Source: an uncultured Comamonadaceae bacterium (lineage in GTDB: Bacteria > Pseudomonadota > Gammaproteobacteria > Burkholderiales > Burkholderiaceae). Taken from it: a stretch of 23,549 nucleotides of DNA. The stretch is taken from assembly GCA_946482595.1 (NCBI GenBank), contig CAMLSD010000080.1, forward strand, positions 1 through 23,549, written 5' to 3'. The notes beneath the pieces are model-generated. The model ran no database searches. It saw nothing but the letters and a program-made list of their open reading frames with translations, and was not told where the DNA came from. Below, one piece after another: positions 1-6,169 of this stretch. How positions within the stretch are numbered: position 1 is the first letter of the stretch; the number at the start of each line of letters is the position of its first letter. The translations under genes were made by a program, and so were the position numbers.

Positions 1-102
1 CGCTCCTCGGCGCCACAGACGGGGCAATACCTCTCGGCTCGCTGCGCATCGCCTCAGGGGTGTGGTGTTGAGGTGACTCGGGGCCTTGCGCCCTCTCCCC
101 AA

Positions 103-126
103 CCCTCTCCCGCAGGCGGGAGAGGG
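103..126. repeat. CCCTCTCCCGC palindrome (REP-like)
   Basis: This is a perfect 11-bp inverted repeat, CCCTCTCCCGC (103-113) and GCGGGAGAGGG (116-126), with a 2-nt centre. It is preceded by a CCCTCTCCCCAA half-copy at 91-102. The same palindrome with a different centre recurs at 23420-23443, and a close relative is at 23313-23332, so it belongs to a dispersed intergenic family. Confidence 0.85.
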
Positions 127-148
127 AGCTTGTGCCGCTGCGGCCTGA

Positions 149-168
149 CCGGTCCCGTGTGGGACCGG
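149..168. repeat. 8-bp inverted repeat with GTGT loop
   Basis: CCGGTCCC (149-156) and GGGACCGG (161-168) form a perfect 8-bp stem around a 4-nt loop. The following sequence is moderately T-rich but is not a clean U-tract, so I annotate a hairpin rather than a terminator. It is part of the composite repeat block. Confidence 0.6.
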
Positions 169-245
169 GCTTGTCGTTCTGTTCGTGCTTTCCGTGTTCG
201 GGGCCCCCTTGGGGTCGCTGAGCAGCGCAGGGCCGGGCGGATCAA

Positions 246-288
246 GAAGGGGGCTTGTCTGAGCCCATCGGGCGAGTTTGCCCCCTTC
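246..288. repeat. Nested hairpin in repeat block
   Basis: GAAGGGGGC (246-254) pairs perfectly with GCCCCCTTC (280-288). Inside it GCCC (263-266) pairs with GGGC (270-273) around ATC, so the segment can fold as a two-level stem. Nested folding like this is common in dispersed repeats. No gene is near enough to suggest a specific regulatory role. Confidence 0.6.
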
Positions 289-362
289 CCGCCCGGACCG
301 AGCAGCGCAAGGCAGTTTCCGTGCCAACGGAAACCGACACCTCGGGGGTGGCCTTTTCTTTG

Positions 363-396
363 GTCCCTTTCTTTTGGCCACGCAAAAGAAAGGGAC
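363..396. repeat. 14-bp perfect inverted repeat
   Basis: GTCCCTTTCTTTTG (363-376) and CAAAAGAAAGGGAC (383-396) form a perfect 14-bp stem with a 6-nt loop. The arm type (CTTTCTTTTGGCC...CAAAAGAAAG) is a familiar intergenic repeat of Burkholderiales. The window's last bases (23540-23549, GTTCCCTTTC) look like the beginning of another copy in inverted orientation. Confidence 0.75.
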
Positions 397-472
397 TCGC
401 CCGCCGGGGCGAACTCCCGGCTCGCCCCGCCAGGGGCGAAACAGCAGCAGATCAAACACCGCAGCATCACGC
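385..472 (-). repeat. Dispersed repeat unit, inverted relative to the right end
   Basis: Read on the minus strand, this stretch runs GGCGTGATG, then a CGCGGTG-like block, then CGCCCCTGGCGGGGCGAGCCGGG, and leads into a CCCTTTC arm. The same order of blocks appears on the plus strand at 23464-23549. The two ends of the window therefore carry related repeat units in opposite orientation. Confidence 0.6.
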
Positions 473-682
473 CAACGCTCGCCCTCTCCCCAACTCTCTC
501 CCGCAAGCAAGAGAGATTCACGCAGCACCAGCGTTGCCAGGCTTGAGCCCAGGAACCGCGTACACAAGTGTGTGGTGTGGCTGCGTCCCCGGCGTCACAG
601 CGCGCGACGTATCACGAACCAACTCTTTGTGGCGGCTCCTGGGGAGGGGGCGACGGCATGCCAAGGGCCTGGACAGGGAACA

Positions 683-1870
683 TCAAGAGGATTCAGGTGC
701 CGCCAGGAAGCGCGTCACCAGCAGCGACCAGTAGGCGCTGCCCACGGCCACGTTGTCGTCATTGAAGTCGTAGCCGGGGTGGTGGACCATGCAGGCGCCA
801 GGCGTGCCGTCCTCGCCGTTGCCGATCAGCAGGTAGCAGCCAGGCACGCGCTCCAGCATGAAGGCGAAGTCTTCGCTGGCAGTGATGGGTGGGCCCTGCG
901 GCGTGACGCGCTCCTCGCCCACCAGCTCGCGAGCCACGGCGCGGGCGAACTCGGTTTCAGTGCCGGTATTGACCAGCACCGGGTAGCCGCGGCGCCAGTC
1001 GATGGCTGCGTGCACGCCAAAGCTCTCGGCCTGGGCCGTGATGACGGCCTTGACGCGCCGTTCCAGCAGCTCGCGCACCTCGCGGTCCACGGCGCGCACG
1101 CTCAGCTCCAGCACGGCCTGCGCCGGGATCACGTTGTTGGCCTGGCCGGCATGCAGCGCGCCCACCGTGACCACCGCCGTGTGGCGGGGGTCCACGTTGC
1201 GCGCCACCACCGTCTGCAGTGCCATCACGATGCTGGCGGCGGCCACCACCGGGTCGGCGGTGGTGTGGGGCATCGCGCCATGACCGCCGATGCCGGTGAG
1301 CGTGATGGTGGCGTAGTCGCTGGAGGCCATCATCGCGCCCTCGCGCAGCACCAGGTGGCCCTGCGGCACGCCGGGGTAGTTGTGCATGGCAAACACGGCG
1401 TCGCAGGGGTAGCGCTCGAACAGGCCGTCGTCGATCATGCGCTGCGCCCCGCCGGCGCTTTCCTCCGCGGGTTGGAAGATCAGGTTGAGCGTGCCGTGGA
1501 AGTCGCCTTCGTGCGCAAGGTGGCGCGCGGCGGCCAGCAGCATGGCCGTGTGGCCGTCGTGGCCGCAGGCATGCATCACGCCGTGTGTGGTGCTGGCCCA
1601 CGGCCGGCCGGTGGCTTCGTGGACCGGCACCGCATCCATGTCCGCGCGCAGGCCCAGGCGGCGGGTGCCCCGGCCGCGCACCAGCCGACCCACCACACCC
1701 GTGCCGCCGATGCCACGCTCGACCTCGTAGCCCCAGTCTTCGAGCTTGCGTGCCACCAACGCGGCGGTGCGGTGTTCTTCGAAGGCCAGCTCGGGGTGCT
1801 GGTGGATGTCGCGCCGCAGGGCGATGAATTCGCCGGCGCGGGCGGAGAGTGCTTGCAGCAGATAGGTCAT
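683..1870 (-). CDS. M20 family metallohydrolase (hippurate hydrolase / N-acyl amino acid amidohydrolase type)
   Basis: This is a 395-residue, probably cytoplasmic, zinc-dependent amidohydrolase of the M20D group. Such enzymes remove acyl groups from N-acyl amino acids or related amides. Visible landmarks are DIHQHPELAFEEHRTA (about 21-36), RADMDAVP (75-82), the metal-binding ACGHDGHTAML (101-111), QPAEESAGG with the catalytic Glu pair (134-141), the AMHNYP histidine (161-166) and a C-terminal HHPGYDFNDD. The length is typical of the family. I chose the ATG at 1870 because it leads directly into the conserved N-terminus. An upstream in-frame ATG at 1951 would add 27 residues encoded by an eroded repeat. 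The gene lies 77 bp behind the Bug-type binding protein gene on the same strand, so uptake and hydrolysis may be co-expressed. The substrate cannot be told from sequence. Confidence 0.9.
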   Translation of the reverse strand: MTYLLQALSARAGEFIALRRDIHQHPELAFEEHRTAALVARKLEDWGYEVERGIGGTGVVGRLVRGRGTRRLGLRADMDAVPVHEATGRPWASTTHGVMHACGHDGHTAMLLAAARHLAHEGDFHGTLNLIFQPAEESAGGAQRMIDDGLFERYPCDAVFAMHNYPGVPQGHLVLREGAMMASSDYATITLTGIGGHGAMPHTTADPVVAAASIVMALQTVVARNVDPRHTAVVTVGALHAGQANNVIPAQAVLELSVRAVDREVRELLERRVKAVITAQAESFGVHAAIDWRRGYPVLVNTGTETEFARAVARELVGEERVTPQGPPITASEDFAFMLERVPGCYLLIGNGEDGTPGACMVHHPGYDFNDDNVAVGSAYWSLLVTRFLAAPESS

Positions 1871-1899
1871 GTTCGTTCCTGGGCCTGCTCTGCCCCCTG

Positions 1900-1937
1900 C
1901 CCTCGCCCCCGGTAACGGCGAGAGTGCGGGGGAGAGG
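1900..1937. repeat. Eroded CCCTC...GAGAGG palindrome
   Basis: The 77-bp gap between the binding-protein and amidohydrolase genes holds a degraded member of the CCCTCTCCC/GGGAGAGGG family, in which only the outer arms are recognisable. It could act as an intercistronic hairpin on the minus-strand transcript, but the pairing is imperfect. Confidence 0.4.
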
Positions 1938-1947
1938 CGGTTGCGCT

Positions 1948-2937
1948 TCACTGCGGCTGCAGGTTGATCCGCCGGGCGATGGCGCGGTAGCGCGCGGTCT
2001 CGGCTTCGTAGAACTTCGCCGCTTCGGCCAGGCTCACCGCAGGCGAGGCGCTCATCGTCTGCGCGGCAAGCTGGCTGCGCACGCCGTCATCGCGCAGGCT
2101 GGTGGTGATGGCGCGGTGCAGACGCTGCACCACCGGCTCAGGGGTGCTGCGCGGCACCATGAAGCCGGCCCACTGGCGGTAGCTGAAGTCCTTGAGCTCC
2201 TTGCCCTCGGCCACGGTCGGCACATTGGGCAGCAACGGCGAGCGGGTGGCGCCGAGCTGGGCGATCACCTTGAGCCGGCCCTGGTCGGCCAGCGCGCCCA
2301 TGGCCGCGCTGTAGACGAGCACCGCAAAATCGAGCTGGCCGCCACCGATGTCCTGCAGCACCGGGGCATTGCCCTTGTAGGGGATGTGCGAGAACTTTGC
2401 GCCGGTGCGCTGCTGCATGTCCTCGACGATCAGGTGGTAGAGCGAGCCCAGGCCGACGCTGCCATAGCTCAGCGGCTGTTCGCCCTGGCGGCGCGCCAGC
2501 GCGAGCAGTTCGTCCACGCTGGCCGCGCCCAGGTCCTTGCGGGTGATGACGACCATCACCGCGTCGATGATGGGGTGCACGAGGCGGAAGTCCTCTGCCT
2601 TGAGCTTGACCGAGGCGTTGGCCAGCGGCGACAGGATCACCTCGTTGGGCGAGCCCTGAAACAGGTAGTGGCCGTCGGCCGGCGCGGCCAGCACTTTCTG
2701 CGCACCGAGCGCGCCGCTGACGCCGCCGAGGTTCTCGACCAGCACCTGCTGTCCCAGCTCCTTGCCCACGGGCACATTGAAGATGCGGGCCACGGCGTCC
2801 GACGGACCGCCGGCCGGGTAGGGAACCATCAGGTTGACCGGCTTTGTCGGGTAGGCGGCGGGCTGGGCGAGGACGGCGCCGGCGGGCAGCAGCAGGCCGG
2901 CCAGCAGGATGCGCGCCCAGGTGGTGATGCGTTTCAT
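1948..2937 (-). CDS. Bug/TctC family tripartite tricarboxylate transporter substrate-binding protein
   Basis: This is a 329-residue periplasmic solute-binding protein of the Bug (TctC) family. These proteins capture carboxylates or related small molecules, and they are hugely expanded in Burkholderiales, usually without adjacent membrane subunits. The N-terminus is a clear signal peptide: basic MKR, a hydrophobic stretch to about residue 20, and AVLA before Q25. The family signature YPTKPVNLMVPYPAGGPSDA follows. The start ATG at 2937 gives this signal peptide and has an AAGGAGT ribosome-binding site just upstream. Starting further upstream (3042) would place non-signal sequence ahead of it. 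No TctA/TctB genes are in the window. The divergent LysR gene and the following M20 hydrolase suggest a small scavenging unit for an amide or acyl-amino acid, which is inference. Confidence 0.9.
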   Translation of the reverse strand: MKRITTWARILLAGLLLPAGAVLAQPAAYPTKPVNLMVPYPAGGPSDAVARIFNVPVGKELGQQVLVENLGGVSGALGAQKVLAAPADGHYLFQGSPNEVILSPLANASVKLKAEDFRLVHPIIDAVMVVITRKDLGAASVDELLALARRQGEQPLSYGSVGLGSLYHLIVEDMQQRTGAKFSHIPYKGNAPVLQDIGGGQLDFAVLVYSAAMGALADQGRLKVIAQLGATRSPLLPNVPTVAEGKELKDFSYRQWAGFMVPRSTPEPVVQRLHRAITTSLRDDGVRSQLAAQTMSASPAVSLAEAAKFYEAETARYRAIARRINLQPQ

Positions 2938-3081
2938 CGATGACTCCTTCAGGTGGGTGGCCCCGCTTCGGGCGAGCGGGTTGAAGACCATGCTAGGAAG
3001 CGCAGACCATGATGTCCAATGCATACGAAAACCAGTTAGCATGATTCGAACTCATTCGACACCCTCGCGCAGAGGCACCTC
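2938..3081. promoter_or_regulatory. Divergent promoter region between the Bug gene and the LysR gene
   Basis: This 144-bp gap separates two divergent genes, the usual place for a LysR-type operator. Candidate symmetric sequence is ATGC (3019-3022) with GCAT (3039-3042). Close by are a TTCGAA palindrome (3045-3050) and a direct repeat of ATTCG at 3044 and 3054. No single site is convincing enough to define the operator. Confidence 0.4.
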
Positions 3082-3969
3082 ATGATGACCCTGGCCCAGT
3101 TGCGTCACCTGGTCACGCTGGCCGAGACCCGCTCGTTCAGCCGGGCGGCCGAACTGCTGCACCTGACGCAGCCGGCGCTCAGCCGCAGCATCCGTGCGCT
3201 GGAAGACACCCTGGGCCAGCCGGTGTTCGACCGCATCGGCCGGCGCATTGAACCCACCGCCTTCGGCGAGGAAGTGCTGCGCCGCGCACGCCAGCTGGTC
3301 AGCGATGCGCAGGCGCTGGCCGAGTGCGGCGCGGGCCTCGCCGAGGGCCGCGGCGGGCGGCTGCGGCTGGGCCTGGGCTCAGGGCCGGGGGCCATGCTGA
3401 TGACGCCGCTGATGCTGCACATGGCCCGCCACCATCCGCGGCTTCAGTTCGAGATCGCCCGCGGACCCACCGAGATGCTGACGCTGATGCTGCGCGAACG
3501 CCGGCTCGATGCGCTGGTGGCCGACATCCGCTCGGTGCCGCCCTCGCTGGACCTGTCGGTGGCGCCGATGTCCGAAATGCGGGGCACCTTCATGTGCCGT
3601 CGGGGGCATCCGCTGGTGCGGCGGCGCCGGCCGGTGCGCTTCGCCGCGCTGCTGGACTACCCCATCGCCTCCATTCCGCTGAGCGACGAAGTGGCCCGCA
3701 CGCTTGTCGAGTGCTACGGGCCGGCCGCGCACCCGGACGCCTGCGTCACGCTGCGCTGCAACGAGCTGGCCAGCCTGGTCGATGTGGCGCGCGGCAGCGA
3801 CGCGGTGCTGCTGTCCATTCGCGGTGCGGCGCCCGATCTGGTGGAAATCGCGCTGGACCCGCCGCTGGCGTCCACCGCACGCTTTGGCCTGGTCACGCTG
3901 GCGGGGCGCTCGTTGTCGCCGGCGCTGGCGCTGGTGCAGGGGCGCATCGCGGAATTGCTGCGCGACTGA
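3082..3969 (+). CDS. LysR family transcriptional regulator
   Basis: This is a 295-residue LysR-type regulator. It has an N-terminal winged helix-turn-helix at about residues 3-60, with the typical QLRHLVTLAETRSFSRAAELLHLTQPALSRSIRALE pattern (described, not reproduced in full: landmark residues are AAELLHLTQPALSRSI). A LysR substrate-binding domain covers about 90-290. The length is normal. An AGAGG ribosome-binding site lies 6 nt before the first ATG at 3082, and a second ATG follows immediately. The gene is divergent from the Bug-type binding protein gene and probably controls it and the M20 hydrolase in response to their substrate. The effector is unknown. Confidence 0.9.
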   Translation: MMTLAQLRHLVTLAETRSFSRAAELLHLTQPALSRSIRALEDTLGQPVFDRIGRRIEPTAFGEEVLRRARQLVSDAQALAECGAGLAEGRGGRLRLGLGSGPGAMLMTPLMLHMARHHPRLQFEIARGPTEMLTLMLRERRLDALVADIRSVPPSLDLSVAPMSEMRGTFMCRRGHPLVRRRRPVRFAALLDYPIASIPLSDEVARTLVECYGPAAHPDACVTLRCNELASLVDVARGSDAVLLSIRGAAPDLVEIALDPPLASTARFGLVTLAGRSLSPALALVQGRIAELLRD

Positions 3970-4212
3970 GGCGGTGCGCGGTCCGCGTGCGTTCGAGCGC
4001 CAGGCGCCGCGGCGGTGCGGTGCTTGCGCGCGGCCAGGTTGGCATGCACAAGGGGATGCGCACTCCTGGCGGCAGGCAGCCGACGATCGCCGGTTGTGCA
4101 ACAGCGGCAACAGCGGCAACAGCGCCCTCAGGCGGTGGCGGGCGTTGCCACCGATGGTGCCCGCATGCCGGACCTCGCCGAGGCGCCCGGCATGTGCCAC
4201 TGTGATCTTGAT
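3970..4212. other. Intergenic stretch without recognisable gene
   Basis: Downstream of the LysR gene the sequence is GC-rich with short Arg/Ala-rich open frames that show no protein-like features. The only distinct structure is a short tandem repeat at 4098-4124. No clear terminator is visible. Confidence 0.5.
4098..4124. repeat. Three tandem copies of GCAACAGCG
   Basis: Three perfect, adjacent 9-bp copies of GCAACAGCG are present. The unit is a multiple of three, but no plausible gene covers it. It lies about 90 bp before the first leader element and could vary in copy number by slippage. Confidence 0.8.
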
Positions 4213-4375
4213 GCTGTTCTTGTGGACGGCCGGCCCCACGGTCAAAGTGCTAGATTTCTCCATGGCCCGTCGCCTTCCATATCCGGAATGACCTGACCGA
4301 GCGTCGGTCGGGGGAATTGGTGCAACGCGGCACGCTACCGGCGGGCCGCCCGGGCTCACGAAGCCGTTTTGTCTA
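4213..4375 (+). promoter_or_regulatory. Leader element copy 1 (upstream of the SF0329-like gene)
   Basis: This copy aligns with 5018-5206. The first part (4213-4322 with 5018-5127) stays in register at a constant offset of 805. The first 59 bp are about three-quarters identical by my hand count. Shared blocks are GCTGNTCTTGTG, ACGGCC, TGCTAGATT (an extended -10-like box at 4248-4256), CATGGCCCGTC (4261-4271), ACCTG (4291-4295) and ATTGGTG (4316-4322). GACCGA/TCGGTC (4295-4309) forms a hairpin around GCG. A 35-nt box at 4341-4375, starting GCGGGCCGCC and ending GTCTA, matches 5172-5206. The ATG at 4262 opens only a 9-codon frame (MARRLPYPE). The element is probably a promoter plus structured 5' leader. 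Its function is not known to me. Confidence 0.6.
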
Positions 4376-4394
4376 CGCCGTACAACCAACACCC

Positions 4395-4892
4395 ATGCGC
4401 TGGTCCGCACTGAAGTCCGCCACGGAGTCGCCGTTCGCCCCGGCAGTCGAGGGCAGAGTCCAGGTGCATGCGACGCGATACCACAAGCGGTCCACCAGGG
4501 GCAGCGCCTGGATCGTGATTGATGGCGTCGAAATTGCCCGCGCGTGCGACTGGGTCCACACCCGTGCTCGATACGTGCGTCCCGACCTCATCGGCACAAC
4601 CGGTGGCACTTCTGGTGCACTGCCCTGGGGAACCGAGTCCGCCTGGGATGTGAAACTGGCCTGCTGGAAGCTCGTGCATGAGGGCGTGGCCGCCGCGCTG
4701 GCGAGCGATGACATCGCTCTGCGTGCCCTCGCTCTGCTTCATCGGAAGGCCAGCCGTGCTCAAGTGCTTGCAGCTGCTGCGAGTGGAAGGTCGGCGCTTG
4801 AGGTCGCGGTTGCGTCGTTCCGGGCTGAAGCTGAGGGTTGGCTGCAGCGCTCGTCCTTGGCTGAGACGCAAAGTGCAGCCCAGGCCCGGTGA
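4395..4892 (+). CDS. SF0329-like family protein, function unknown
   Basis: This is a small protein of 165 residues, probably soluble, with no signal peptide or membrane segment. The N-terminal half, MRWSALKS...FAPAVEGRVQVHATRYHK...AWIVIDGVEIA, resembles the opening of proteins I remember as the SF0329 family (M-W-S-K-L-K, F-A, G-R-V, T-R-Y, W-I-I-D-G). This is recall, not a search. The C-terminal part is Ala-rich and helical, ending near ASFRAEAEGWLQRSSLAE. I chose the ATG at 4395 because it begins the conserved motif. The in-frame TTG at 4317 lies inside the leader element and would add residues unlike any protein. No good ribosome-binding site is visible. The gene sits between a LysR gene and another orphan gene, with no functional neighbours. 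Confidence 0.7.
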   Translation: MRWSALKSATESPFAPAVEGRVQVHATRYHKRSTRGSAWIVIDGVEIARACDWVHTRARYVRPDLIGTTGGTSGALPWGTESAWDVKLACWKLVHEGVAAALASDDIALRALALLHRKASRAQVLAAAASGRSALEVAVASFRAEAEGWLQRSSLAETQSAAQAR

Positions 4893-4897
4893 ACCGA

Positions 4898-4945
4898 TCA
4901 CGCCACGGCATCTTGTTCTGCTCACGCCAGGCCATTTTCTTGTGT
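4898..4945. repeat. Two imperfect 24-bp tandem copies
   Basis: TCACGCCACGGCATCTTG-type sequence at 4898-4921 is followed directly by a second version at 4922-4945, with about 18 of 24 positions identical by hand count. It lies just after the SF0329-like stop codon. The rest of the gap up to 5017 shows no gene or clear terminator. Confidence 0.5.
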
Positions 4946-5017
4946 TGCTCCCCGCGGACAGGGCGCCATGCCGTGCCGTGTGCCGAGCGCAAGGAGGTCA
5001 CCGCTGTTGGTGCCCTA

Positions 5018-5206
5018 GCTGCTCTTGTGTACGGCCCGTCTGACGTACGACATGCTAGATTCACTCATGGCCCGTCCTAGTGAAACTCTGCAACGACCTG
5101 TCGGACCATCGGTCCGGTCCATTGGTGTTGATCGGCGATCCCCTGGGGTGCAGCCGACGGCCGCCCCAGGCGCGGGCCGCCTGGAATCAGGAAGCCATCT
5201 CGTCTA
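5018..5206 (+). promoter_or_regulatory. Leader element copy 2 (upstream of the DUF4259-like gene)
   Basis: This is the second copy of the element at 4213-4375. The extended -10-like TGCTAGATT is at 5053-5061, CATGGCCCGTC at 5066-5076, ACCTG at 5096-5100 and ATTGGTG at 5121-5127. CGGACC/GGTCCG (5102-5116) makes a perfect hairpin around ATC. A second perfect hairpin, CCAGGCG/CGCCTGG, is at 5166-5184. The 35-nt box at 5172-5206 ends 9 nt before the next gene's ATG. Relative to copy 1 there are 26 extra bases between ATTGGTG and the final box. Two different genes sharing this whole upstream segment points to a duplicated regulatory unit. Confidence 0.6.
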
Positions 5207-5207
5207 G
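5067..5207 (+). CDS. Possible 46-residue leader ORF inside leader element 2
   Basis: The ATG within CATGGCCCGTC opens a 46-codon frame beginning MARPSETLQRPVGPSVRS and ending GSHLV, with its stop 8 nt before the next gene. It starts 6 nt after the -10-like box, so it could be read from a leaderless transcript and coupled to the downstream gene. Against this, the residues look random and the equivalent frame in copy 1 stops after 9 codons. I list it only as a possibility. Confidence 0.15.
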   Translation: MARPSETLQRPVGPSVRSIGVDRRSPGVQPTAAPGAGRLESGSHLV

Positions 5208-5215
5208 GGATTGTC

Positions 5216-6013
5216 ATGGGCGCTTGGGGCACCGGGCTGTATTCGGACGATACGACGTGCGACGTTCGTGATGACTACGTGGCGAACCTGAAGCAAGGTC
5301 TGTCTGACCAGGAATCGTATGAATCCATCTTGCGACGGTACAGCAGCCTTGTCAAAGACAGACAAGTTGCGTGTCTTGTCTACTTCGCGCTTGCAGACAC
5401 CGCTTGGAAATACGGCCGGCTTGACGATGGGTTGAAGGCGGCGGCCTTGGCCCTGATCGAAGAAGGTGGAGACATCGGCGTTTGGGAACGCGGTGCCCCG
5501 ATGGACGTGCGGGCGCGAAGAAGGGTACTTCGATCGCTGGAGGCACGGCTCAAAGCGGTGCAACCTGATCGAAAGCCCGTCAAACTGACGGGGTCGAAGC
5601 CCAAGAAGATTCGGACAGACGCCCACATCGGATCCGTCTTCTTGCTCAACCTGCCGAGCGGCAACAGGGCGGCTTTGGTCTTGGTGGGATTTGTCGAGCT
5701 CACTGAGAGCATCGACCCGGTGTTCACGGCGCTGAACTGGCGAGGCTCCGCCGCCCCGACCGACCAGGAATTGAAGGACGCGACCAAGGCCCCCTTGGCA
5801 TTCGAATCCTATTCCGGCCCTCGGGCGCACGTCGGGATATTGCCCGTGGACGAACGCAGAAGTGTCACGGCCGACTTGATTGCGACGGCGTGTTCCGTTT
5901 CTGTTCCTATGCCTTGCGATCTGCAAAACACAATATTCTTCACTTCGAGAGTGATCGCGAGAAAAATGGATGAATACTTCACTGGCAAGGCGTCCAACCT
6001 GCTTGTGTCCTAG
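5216..6013 (+). CDS. Protein with DUF4259-like N-terminus, function unknown
   Basis: This is a 265-residue, probably soluble protein. Its opening, MGAWGTGLYSDDTTCDVRDDY, is the hallmark of a widespread group related to DUF4259 (MG-x-WGTG-x-x-x-x-DD). A helical region to about residue 110 contains ACLVYFALADTAWKYGRLDD. The second half (about 145-265) looks like a separate beta-rich domain starting near GSVFLLNLPSG. The ATG at 5216 begins the conserved motif and has a weak AGGG upstream. By eye the gene is clearly less GC-rich than its neighbours (for example 5881-5960), which suggests transfer. It follows leader copy 2 and converges on ppsR across a 156-bp gap. Similar proteins sometimes occur near toxin or defence genes, but nothing here shows such a role. 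Confidence 0.7.
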   Translation: MGAWGTGLYSDDTTCDVRDDYVANLKQGLSDQESYESILRRYSSLVKDRQVACLVYFALADTAWKYGRLDDGLKAAALALIEEGGDIGVWERGAPMDVRARRRVLRSLEARLKAVQPDRKPVKLTGSKPKKIRTDAHIGSVFLLNLPSGNRAALVLVGFVELTESIDPVFTALNWRGSAAPTDQELKDATKAPLAFESYSGPRAHVGILPVDERRSVTADLIATACSVSVPMPCDLQNTIFFTSRVIARKMDEYFTGKASNLLVS

Positions 6014-6169
6014 CGCTGCCAAGCACAGGGTTTCGTTGTATGCGGCGGGGTTGCGGGGGCGAGGGAGCCAAGGCTGCGGGTGCTACGCCTGATCGCGCAT
6101 GGCACCCTCGTTCCGCACACTCTCCCGCTTTGCCTGTCCCTCACTCCCGAGGGCAAGGCATCAAGCGCA

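Larger units (their letters stand above)
1..682. other. Gene-free block of dispersed repeats
   Basis: I see no convincing protein-coding gene here. All three plus-strand frames and the antisense frames give low-complexity Arg/Pro/Ala translations, of the kind produced by GC-rich repeats. The block contains several strong inverted repeats (listed separately) joined by degenerate copies of CCCTCTCCCC-type sequence, for example around 482-515. It lies downstream of the minus-strand amidohydrolase gene, so it may contain that gene's transcript end, but no hairpin followed by a clear T-run is visible. The part near 385-472 matches the right-hand end of the window in inverted orientation. Confidence 0.7.

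Noticed and set aside
1..53. Minus-strand frame reading RYCPVCGAEE, like the zinc-ribbon start of a gene leaving the window
   Set aside because: An in-frame TGA lies at 54-56, there is no start codon between it and the CPVC motif, and only about 17 codons are visible. A CPVC pair in so short a frame can be chance.
278..1915. Long plus-strand open frame (545 codons) antisense to the amidohydrolase
   Set aside because: It is a shadow of the GC-rich minus-strand gene, and its translation is His/Arg/Ala-rich without any domain.
4889..5080. Small plus-strand frame starting MNRSRHGILFCSRQAIF
   Set aside because: It crosses the tandem repeat and the second leader element, whose conservation is at the DNA level, and its residues show no family resemblance.
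4213..5215. Leader elements as integron attC sites
   Set aside because: The repeated units precede genes of one orientation, which is suggestive. However, no RYYYAAC/GTTRRRY core pair is found, no third copy follows the second gene, and no integrase is present.
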